This document shows positions 43,173 through 51,044 of a DNA stretch of 63,072 nt, piece after piece. The translations under genes and the position numbers were made by a program. Source of the stretch: Chitinispirillales bacterium ANBcel5 (GTDB taxonomy: Bacteria > Fibrobacterota > Chitinivibrionia > Chitinivibrionales > Chitinispirillaceae); contig JARUKZ010000025.1 of assembly GCA_029688955.1 (NCBI GenBank), positions 1 through 63,072 of the forward strand, given 5' to 3'. How positions within the stretch are numbered: position 1 is the stretch's first letter; each line of letters begins with the position of its first letter. The notes beneath the pieces were generated by a model. The model was not told the DNA's origin and ran no database searches. It saw nothing but the letters and a program-made list of their open reading frames with translations.

Positions 43173-44112
43173 AACAAAGCCAGATATTTACATCACTGCC
43201 AATATAATTCCGCGATGGGCGAAATTGAAGTTATCATGTGGATCCAGGTGCGAAGCCTATTGGACCATTTCAGCCTTGGACAGCTTTTTTTCCTGCTGCT
43301 CTCAGCTCCCCTACCTTCTTTCTGTTACTGTACCACCATCCCTTCCCCTTTCAGCTACCCGGTATGAGTACCAAAATATTCCAGCAGCTCCTCCACGTAT
43401 CAATCCAATCCGGGGTAAAAGAAAATAGAGATCAAAATTTTCTGGAATAGATGGAATAAGTCCGGATGCAGGTTGGGCCGGAGGTGGAAATACCAGAAAG
43501 CGTGAAAAACTGCTGCAAAAAGTTGTGTAATTACAACTCTTTTTTGGACTCCTAAGTCACTTAGAAATGAATATCACGACTCTTTTGAGGCTACCAAGGG
43601 GAGTGTATATTTTTTTGTGTAAATGGTTCTTTCGGTGATCACCCTAAAACGCCCTATTTCTCTTATCCCTACCCACTAAAAGCAGATAACCACAAATACA
43701 ACCCAGGCCCAGGAGTAGCCATAACGTGCCCCTACTCCTGGGGTGAACAGTACCGATCCGCTTTCAACGGATGAAAGTTTCCAAAGAAAATTTGGACCCT
43801 ACCCGGGCAAACCATAAAAAAAACCTTGTCGGGGTGGTGGAGAAAATGACCGAATACTGCGGGTCTGCTCAATCTCTTTTTCCTTTTTTTATAGGATAAG
43901 GGAAAAAAAATGGTGCAAAACTTACGCCAATTCGTACATAAAAATAGGAAGTTGGTGTGATATGTTTAAGAGAAAAGCATCCCTGCAAACATTTGACATC
44001 ACCCTTTTCAGTTTGTATCATTATATTATATTTAATGACTGAAATATTTGCTGTACTCCACAGGAACCAGCTCAGTAACCTACCTGTTTTCATAACTCTG
44101 GAGCTCTATTGC
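43173..44112. other. Long gene-poor region with possible gene remnant and a hairpin
   Basis: About 940 bases separate the hemerythrin gene from treS. Between about 43350 and 43530 one plus-strand frame reads like protein across an in-frame TAG: YEYQNIPAAPPRINPIRG, then FSGIDGISPDAGWAGGGN and a short charged end at a TAA. This may be a decayed gene of unknown kind. A perfect 11-bp inverted repeat (43708-43718 and 43732-43742, loop 13) lies further on without a T-run. The rest shows no convincing features. Confidence 0.35.
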
Positions 44113-47100
44113 ATGCCTAATAAGACTAATCCATTACTGATTAATGATCCTCACTGGTATAGAGAAGCCGTTATCTATCAACTTCATGTGAAAGCATTTT
44201 CAGATCAAAATGGTGACGGAATTGGTGATTTTCCTGGTTTAACCCAAAAATTGGACTACATACAATCCCTTGGTGTAACCGCTATCTGGATACTTCCATT
44301 TTACCCCTCACCATTACGTGATGATGGTTACGATATCGCCGATTACACCAATGTGCACCCCTCTTATGGTACAATGAGAGATTTTAAGATCTTCCTAAAA
44401 GCCGCACACAAACGTGGTCTGCGAGTGATCACCGAGCTTGTTTTAAACCATACCTCCGATCAGCATGAATGGTTTAAGAAGAGTCGTCACGCTCCACCTG
44501 GTTCGTACTGGAGGGATTTTTATGTATGGAGTGATACGGCCGAGAAGTACAAAGATGCCCGCATAATTTTTAAGGATTTTGAAAGTTCTAACTGGAGCTG
44601 GGACTCAACTGCACAGGCATATTTCTGGCATCGCTTCTACTCCCATCAGCCCGATCTCAATTACGACAACCCCGCAGTTCACCAGGAGATGCTTCGGGTG
44701 ATCGATTTTTGGTTTGACCTGGGCGTGGATGGTATGCGCCTTGATGCTGTTCCCTATCTTTATGAAAGAGATGGTACCAATTGTGAAAACCTTCCCGAAA
44801 CTTTTGAGTTTTTAAAAAAGATTCGGGCACATATCGATTCAAGATACAATGATAAAATGCTTTTAGCTGAAGCTAACCAGTGGCCCGAGGATGCAGCCAA
44901 GTACTTCGGCACCGGAGATATGTGCCATATGGCGTTTCATTTTCCTATAATGCCCCGAATGTTTATGGCGCTGCAGATGGAGGACTGGTTTCCGCTGGTA
45001 GACATAATGGAGCAGACAAAACCGATCCCACAACCATGCCAGTGGGCAATATTCTTACGAAATCACGATGAATTGACTCTTGAAATGGTCACTGATGAAG
45101 AACGTGACTACATGTATCGCTGTTACGCTAATGATCCCACAGCAAGAATTAATCTTGGCATACGACGTCGCCTTGCCCCTCTTCTAAGAAACAGTCGCAG
45201 ACGCATAGAGATAATGAACATCCTTCTATTCTCCATGCCAGGTACACCAATTGTCTATTATGGTGATGAAATCGGTATGGGTGATAATCATTACCTTGGA
45301 GATCGAAACGGCGTTCGAACCCCAATGCAGTGGAATGCAGATCGAAATGCCGGATTTTCTCTTGCAAACCCCCAACGCCTCTATCTGCCTGTTATAATTG
45401 ATCCTGAGTACCACTATGAAGCCCTCAACGTAGAAACACAGGAGCAGAATACTTCATCTTTACTATGGTGGATGAAGCGAGTTATCTCCATGCGACGCAA
45501 ATACAAGGCTTTTGCCACAGGTGAAACTGAATTTATTAAATCAGATAATGCTAATGTTTTAACATTCACACGCAAAACAGAATCAGAAACAATACTGGTT
45601 ATTGTAAACCTGTCACGGTTTTCTCAGGCAGTATCTCTTGATTTAACTGAATACACCGGGTATGTTCCTGTAGATGTATTTAGCGGAAACCGTTTTCCTG
45701 CGATTCGCGATTCAAATTACATTGTAACCATGGGTTTCCATGATTATTTCTGGTTTGTACTCGAAAAAGAGGAAAAGTTTGAGAAACTTGGCCGTAAGTA
45801 CACCCTCCCGGAATTCACAATAAATAAATGCTGGACTGAGCTTTTTAACGGACATCAGGCTGCAATGATCGAAAAGCATATATTGCCCTCATACCTGCAG
45901 GCCAGAAAAACTGCCGGCTGCAAGCACTTACCAGTACTGGAGGCGCGAATAACCGAACAGTTCATCTCCGAAAACGGCGAGGGTAAATTGCTTTTGTTAT
46001 TTATTTTGGTTAAGTATCCTAAAGGTGTTAATAATCTTATCTTACTGCCTCTGAGCGCGTGTTCAGCAGATTCTATCGAATCTGCTGTTCAGGGTAATAC
46101 GGGTATGATTGTTGCCAAATTCGGTGGTGATAAATCTGGTTATATATATGACTGTGCCTTTGATCAAAGGCTCCATCAGCTTTTTTTCAAACTTATGACT
46201 TCTCCACGCCGTCTCCAGGGATTAAATGGTTTCATAACAGGACATAACAGTGGTGAACGCCAACTTAAATCCAAAATTAAAGATCTCAATGGAGCCGTTG
46301 AAGTAATTAAAACAGGCCCCAACAATTCTTCCTTCAGTTACAATGACATGTTCCATTTCAGACTGTATCGTCAACTTGATGAAGGTATCAGGCCTGATGT
46401 GGAGATAACCAGATTTCTTTCCCAAAAAACTGGTAGAATATCTCCTATCCCTTCCTTTATGGGAGCACTCGAGTACAGGGGTGATAAACACTACATTGTA
46501 ATAGGAGTCTTAAGCAAGTATGTCAGCAATACCGGTACTGCGTGGTCGCTCTCTCTTGATGCAGCAGTGAACTTTTTTGAATCCATAATCGCTCAAAAAA
46601 TACATTCACGTCAACCACCACCAGTTAATTATTCACTACTGGACGCAAATCCCTCTGCTGCGCCACAGCATATCGATGATCTAATTGGCGCTTTCAGTCA
46701 TAAAGTTCGGCTTATGGGTACCAGAACCGCGGAGCTTCATCTTGCACTGGCATCGGAAAAAAGTGACCCTAGCTATTGTCCCGAACCTTTTACTTTTCTG
46801 TATCAGCGATCACTTTATCAGTCTATGAGAACTACCTCGAGAAGGATAATTACTCAGTTGCGAAAGAAACTACACTCTCTACCTGAGTCTTTAAGTGTTC
46901 ATGCTAAAATAATTACAGATAACGAACGCCTTATTTTGCAGCTATTTGAGCTTCTTTTAACAATGAGACCCTCTTCAAGCAAAACCAGAATTCATGGGGA
47001 CTACAGACTCGACCAGCTGCTTCATATAGGAAACGATTTTGTAATCAAAGATTTCGCTGGTCAAGCACATACAGCTCTGAGTGAAAGACGTCTTAAACGC

Positions 47101-47466
47101 TCACCATTAAGGGATGTGGCAGGAGTAATCAACTCTTTCCATTGTGTCGCGCTTACAGCACTTTACCGTTCACAAAAAATGCTTCCTGTTGCACAGGATA
47201 ATCTTCATCGCTGGGCAGATCTGTGGACAGTTCATATGGTAAACCTTTTCCTCGACTCCTATCTCGAAAAAATAGGGGAATCATCAATACTTCCTTCGAG
47301 AAAAGATGAACTCTCACGGCTGCTTAAGTTATTTCTGGTTGAGAAATCATTAACTGAACTGGACCGGGCACTCAGATCAGATGAGAGTGAACTGGCAGTT
47401 GCAATACGAGCAGTGACAACTGCCATTAACACAGAGACAAACGTACATTCTTTAACCGGTTCCTGA
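44113..47466 (+). CDS. treS: Trehalose synthase fused to maltokinase (TreS-Mak)
   Basis: This is a 1117-residue fusion. The N-terminal GH13 domain (about residues 10-560) converts maltose and trehalose; it shows YREAVIYQLHVKAF, the catalytic Asp in VDGMRLDAVPYL, the Glu in LLAEANQWPED and FLRNHDELTLE. The C-terminal maltokinase phosphorylates maltose to maltose-1-phosphate; it begins with a cap domain (NGHQAAMIEKHILPSYLQAR) and has HGDYRLDQLL near residue 960 and SERRLKRSPLRDVAGVINSF. The usual DFEGEP kinase motif reads DFAGQA. The start is set by GGAG before the ATG at 44113. With no glgE in the window, the onward route to alpha-glucan is not shown. Confidence 0.93.
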   Translation: MPNKTNPLLINDPHWYREAVIYQLHVKAFSDQNGDGIGDFPGLTQKLDYIQSLGVTAIWILPFYPSPLRDDGYDIADYTNVHPSYGTMRDFKIFLKAAHKRGLRVITELVLNHTSDQHEWFKKSRHAPPGSYWRDFYVWSDTAEKYKDARIIFKDFESSNWSWDSTAQAYFWHRFYSHQPDLNYDNPAVHQEMLRVIDFWFDLGVDGMRLDAVPYLYERDGTNCENLPETFEFLKKIRAHIDSRYNDKMLLAEANQWPEDAAKYFGTGDMCHMAFHFPIMPRMFMALQMEDWFPLVDIMEQTKPIPQPCQWAIFLRNHDELTLEMVTDEERDYMYRCYANDPTARINLGIRRRLAPLLRNSRRRIEIMNILLFSMPGTPIVYYGDEIGMGDNHYLGDRNGVRTPMQWNADRNAGFSLANPQRLYLPVIIDPEYHYEALNVETQEQNTSSLLWWMKRVISMRRKYKAFATGETEFIKSDNANVLTFTRKTESETILVIVNLSRFSQAVSLDLTEYTGYVPVDVFSGNRFPAIRDSNYIVTMGFHDYFWFVLEKEEKFEKLGRKYTLPEFTINKCWTELFNGHQAAMIEKHILPSYLQARKTAGCKHLPVLEARITEQFISENGEGKLLLLFILVKYPKGVNNLILLPLSACSADSIESAVQGNTGMIVAKFGGDKSGYIYDCAFDQRLHQLFFKLMTSPRRLQGLNGFITGHNSGERQLKSKIKDLNGAVEVIKTGPNNSSFSYNDMFHFRLYRQLDEGIRPDVEITRFLSQKTGRISPIPSFMGALEYRGDKHYIVIGVLSKYVSNTGTAWSLSLDAAVNFFESIIAQKIHSRQPPPVNYSLLDANPSAAPQHIDDLIGAFSHKVRLMGTRTAELHLALASEKSDPSYCPEPFTFLYQRSLYQSMRTTSRRIITQLRKKLHSLPESLSVHAKIITDNERLILQLFELLLTMRPSSSKTRIHGDYRLDQLLHIGNDFVIKDFAGQAHTALSERRLKRSPLRDVAGVINSFHCVALTALYRSQKMLPVAQDNLHRWADLWTVHMVNLFLDSYLEKIGESSILPSRKDELSRLLKLFLVEKSLTELDRALRSDESELAVAIRAVTTAINTETNVHSLTGS

Positions 47467-47485
47467 AAGAACTAAAGGAGTTTAA

Positions 47486-48982
47486 ATGTATACCAGAGGA
47501 AGTGGCGTACTAATGCACATCACATCACTACCTTCAATCCATGGTATCGGAGACCTTGGACCTCAAGCGTACAGGTTTGCTGATTACCTTAGTGATGTTA
47601 AACAAAAGTACTGGCAAATGCTCCCGCTCAATGCAGGAAACCCCACTAATGGTGAATCCCCCTACTTTAGCAGCTCAGCTTTTGCAGGAAATCCGCTGCT
47701 GATAAGTCTGGAACTGCTTGCCAGTGAGGGGCTATTGGATGATAAAGAGATATCGCCAATAAAGTGTGATGATGAAAGCAAAATTTCTTTTGAAGAGGTA
47801 CGTTCTTTTAAATTTCCCCTTCTGGACAAAGCTTATTTAAATTGGCAAGAGTCTAAAAAGCAGAAAGCTGAGTTCTACTCTTTCTGCAACGATAACTCTC
47901 ATTGGCTCGACAACTATGCCCTCTTCATAATTATCGGCGAAAAAATGGGAACATACACCTGGCATAAGTGGCCCAGGCCACTACGGGATAGAGAATCCAA
48001 AGCACTTAAAGAAATCGCTGATGAGCATTGCCAACAAATTGAAAAGGTTAAATTTTTTCAGTTCCTTTTCTTCTCTCAACTTAAAGCTTTAAAAAAGTAT
48101 TGCCATAATTTAAAGATCTCTATCATAGGAGATCTTCCCATTTACGTTTCTTACGAAAGCACAGACGTGTGGGAAAATAAAGAGCTGTTTAAATTAAATG
48201 AAGACGGTATACCGGTAGCAATTTCAGGTGTTCCGCCTGATTACTTCAGCGAAACCGGGCAACTCTGGGGTAACCCTGTATACAACTGGGACAACCTGAG
48301 CGCATCCCGCTATGACTGGTGGATACGACGTATGGAGATGCTTTTTCTTCAGTTTGATATCGTACGGATAGATCATTTCAGAGGTCTGGTACAGTACTGG
48401 GAAGTACCGGCAGGTGAAGAGACCGCAATCAATGGTAAATGGGTTGATGTTCCCACAAGTGATTTTCTGGATACAATGAAGAGCCATTTTAAAACATTTC
48501 CGGTGATTGCTGAAGACCTGGGAATTATAACTCCCGATGTTGTCGAAGTGATGAACAGATACGGTTTCCCGGGGATGAAAATTTTGCAATTTGCGTTTTC
48601 TGAAGATACATCTGATAATCCCTATTTGCCTCATAACTATCCAAGGAACAGTTTAGTTTACACCGGCACTCATGACAATAATACCACCGTTGGTTGGATT
48701 AAAAACGATCTTGATAAAAAAGGGATGAAGCGGGTGTGTCAGTATATTGGATTTACCCCTCAAGAGGATGATTTACCTGAACACATAATCCGTCTTGCAC
48801 AATCATCAGTAGCCGATATTGCAGTTGTTCCCGTTCAGGACCTGCTTAAACTTGATGAAAAAGCAAGAATGAATCACCCGGCCTACAAGTTTGGCAACTG
48901 GAGATGGCGGGCAACCAGAGAACAGATTGATTCTCTGCCAAAAGACAAATTTGCCCGTATGGTTTCTACTTACGGCAGATAG
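47486..48982 (+). CDS. malQ: 4-alpha-glucanotransferase MalQ
   Basis: This GH77 enzyme of 498 residues transfers alpha-1,4-glucan segments between chains and to glucose. It shows SGVLMHITSLPSIHGIGDLG at the start, QMLPLNAG, the nucleophile region IVRIDHFRGL, the acid/base in VIAEDLGIITPDV and the stabiliser in YTGTHDNNTT. AAAGGAG precedes the ATG, and the gene is 19 bp after treS, so both are one operon for maltose and trehalose metabolism. Confidence 0.96.
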   Translation: MYTRGSGVLMHITSLPSIHGIGDLGPQAYRFADYLSDVKQKYWQMLPLNAGNPTNGESPYFSSSAFAGNPLLISLELLASEGLLDDKEISPIKCDDESKISFEEVRSFKFPLLDKAYLNWQESKKQKAEFYSFCNDNSHWLDNYALFIIIGEKMGTYTWHKWPRPLRDRESKALKEIADEHCQQIEKVKFFQFLFFSQLKALKKYCHNLKISIIGDLPIYVSYESTDVWENKELFKLNEDGIPVAISGVPPDYFSETGQLWGNPVYNWDNLSASRYDWWIRRMEMLFLQFDIVRIDHFRGLVQYWEVPAGEETAINGKWVDVPTSDFLDTMKSHFKTFPVIAEDLGIITPDVVEVMNRYGFPGMKILQFAFSEDTSDNPYLPHNYPRNSLVYTGTHDNNTTVGWIKNDLDKKGMKRVCQYIGFTPQEDDLPEHIIRLAQSSVADIAVVPVQDLLKLDEKARMNHPAYKFGNWRWRATREQIDSLPKDKFARMVSTYGR

Positions 48983-48983
48983 C

Positions 48984-50480
48984 TCAGAGAGGTATCTGCT
49001 TTTCAATTAGTTTTGAAGTAATTCGTGCGGATTCAAAAATCGTGGGGAGTCCGGAACCCGGATGGGTTCCCCCTCCTACCAAATAACACCTTTTCGCCTC
49101 TTCAAAACTATTACGTGGTCTGAAATACAGCATCTGCCTAAGATTATGCCCCAAATTAAACGTGGCTCCAAGAAACACATTGTATCTGGCCTCCCAATCT
49201 GCCGGAGTAACGATCTTTTCCTGTACTATATGCTTTTCGATATCAGTCATGGAAGTTCTCTTTTTTATGATTTCAAGCGTTTGCTTCCTAAATTCAGCCT
49301 TTTCGTTCTCATCCCATTCTAATAAATCTTTTCTGTTTGAAACTGGCACAAGCACATAGAGTGCAGAATGCCCCTTAGGAGCCAGTGTAGAATCGGTGAT
49401 ACTAGCGTTGCGAACATAAAAAGAGTAATCATTTCCAAGTTTCTGATGTTTCACTATTCTGTCCAGGTTATCTTTATAATCTTTAGAAAAGATAATCTGA
49501 TGATGTGGTTCGTTATACAATTTATTAAGACCCAGATAGAGCATAAATGTTGAGCAGGAAAAACGTTTTTTGTCTCTTAGTACCGATGGTTTCCATTTTT
49601 TCAGAAAACCATCTTCAAAAAGACTTTGCATAGAATAGCCAAAATCGGAACCGATCACCACTGCATCGGCCTGAACACTTTCTCCGTTTTCAAGAACAAC
49701 TCCACCTACAGTTCTGGTTTTAGTATCGGTTATGATCTTCTTCACCGGAGTAGAGAGTCTTATATCTGCCCCCTCTTCACGTGCAACCTTCTCCATGGCG
49801 TGAGAAATACGATGTAATCCACCCTTTACATGATCAATACCATAGGCATATTCTATATACGGTATGATAGAAAAAGCCCCCGGACACTCCCATGGTGACA
49901 TCCCAAGATACTTTGATTGAAAAGTAAATGCTACTCTTAGGTGCTCATTATTAAAGTATGTGCTAAGAAGAGCATACAGCGATCGAGTTAGTGAAAGATG
50001 AGGAATAGCCCTGATAAAATCTTTGGACAAAAATGCAGAGAATTTTGAATAAGGCTTTTGAAGACATGGGTACATATGGTCATAACGGGATGATTCCCGT
50101 TTGAAAAACCGGGCTATAGAGTGTTCGTTTCCAGGAAAGAAGTGATTGATCTCTTCCTGTAGTTTTATTTTGTCCTGTGATGTATGCAGGATTACATCAG
50201 GAAAGTTTAGCTTATACATCGGGCTTAATTTAATCAGATCAAGATAATCTTCAATATTTCTTCCTGCTTCATGGAAAAGCTCTTTTAATATAAAGGACAT
50301 CATCAGAAATGTTGGGCCTGCATCAAAATGGTACTTCCCAAGTTCAAAACCACTGTTTCTGCCCCCCACTCTGCTTGCTTTTTCAAGCAAAGTAACTCTG
50401 TACCCCTTATAACTCAAAAGCATTGCAGCACTTAAACCACCCGGTCCCGCTCCAATTACACATATATGCTTCTTTCCCAT
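48984..50480 (-). CDS. crtI: CrtI-type phytoene desaturase-like oxidoreductase
   Basis: This 498-residue FAD enzyme of the CrtI family begins KKHICVIGAGPGGLSAAML with VTLLEKASRVGGRNSGFELGKYHFDAGPTF and ends with the bacterial-type signature YLVGGGTHPGSGLPTIFESARI. It is closer to canonical CrtI than the lipid-cluster oxidoreductase. No crtB or crtE is nearby, so its carotenoid role is by family only. The start at 50480 is favoured over one 72 bp upstream because AGGG lies nine bases ahead and it gives the normal N-terminus. It is convergent with malQ, the stops being one base apart. Confidence 0.87.
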   Translation of the reverse strand: MGKKHICVIGAGPGGLSAAMLLSYKGYRVTLLEKASRVGGRNSGFELGKYHFDAGPTFLMMSFILKELFHEAGRNIEDYLDLIKLSPMYKLNFPDVILHTSQDKIKLQEEINHFFPGNEHSIARFFKRESSRYDHMYPCLQKPYSKFSAFLSKDFIRAIPHLSLTRSLYALLSTYFNNEHLRVAFTFQSKYLGMSPWECPGAFSIIPYIEYAYGIDHVKGGLHRISHAMEKVAREEGADIRLSTPVKKIITDTKTRTVGGVVLENGESVQADAVVIGSDFGYSMQSLFEDGFLKKWKPSVLRDKKRFSCSTFMLYLGLNKLYNEPHHQIIFSKDYKDNLDRIVKHQKLGNDYSFYVRNASITDSTLAPKGHSALYVLVPVSNRKDLLEWDENEKAEFRKQTLEIIKKRTSMTDIEKHIVQEKIVTPADWEARYNVFLGATFNLGHNLRQMLYFRPRNSFEEAKRCYLVGGGTHPGSGLPTIFESARITSKLIEKQIPL

Positions 50481-51044
50481 TATGGCTACCCTAAGATAAA
50501 AAACATTACTATGGTTATCACTAATAGGATTATAATGCAGAAAAAGTGCCACAAATAGGTTTATGTTGTGTTATCAAAACAGGCAAAAATAAGAGTAATA
50601 ATAGCATTTCTAAACCCCACGCTCTCTTTTTTAACGAAATAACACCATTTAACGCCCCCCTGATGTTTGGTGCTATGTTGCAGATTTACTCTGGTCATTG
50701 TCGTAAAAACGTACCCTATTTTCCATAAAACAGTTTAGTGGTGAGGCATTACAGTTTGTTCTGTTCTTTTCCCCACTATAATGGTATACTAAAAAAGCAG
50801 CAGCAATAAGCTGACAACTGCTTTAGGAAACGTATGCAAAAAACGTTTTATGAATTGTTTTTAGTACGGTTAAAGTGTATCTTCACGCAAGACTCGATTA
50901 TAACAATTATAACACTAGTATGCCGAGCCCACACACAAACCACCCCCTATTTTGAAACCTATAAACTAAATTAGTAACTAAAGTGGTATAGATGTCCAGT
51001 GTGTTTTTTGAATTATTTCAGTATTGAGAAAGGGGCTGTTCTAC
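50481..51044. other. Long divergent intergenic region before the cellulase gene
   Basis: No gene is supported here. It contains a candidate promoter and 5'-leader hairpin for the cellulase gene (listed separately) and otherwise AT-rich sequence. If that promoter is used, the cellulase transcript has an untranslated leader of about 255 bases. Confidence 0.5.
50756..50824 (+). promoter_or_regulatory. Candidate promoter and leader hairpin upstream of the GH9 gene
   Basis: A perfect -10 TATAAT (50777-50782) has TTGTTC 15 bases upstream (50756-50761), a short but possible spacing. Starting near 50789, the RNA would begin with a nested hairpin: AAAGCAG (50794-50800) pairs with CTGCTTT (50818-50824), and CAGC pairs with GCTG inside. 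This could protect or regulate the leader. Confidence 0.35.

Noticed and set aside
43225..43450. Two overlapping 67-70-residue plus-strand open frames
   Set aside because: Composition is rich in Ser, Pro, Phe and Cys without a pattern, neither has a convincing start, and they overlap in different frames; only a possible remnant is noted.
43881..43912. T-rich and A-rich runs as a terminator before treS
   Set aside because: Pairing of the arms is imperfect and AT-only, and no gene ends nearby that it would serve.
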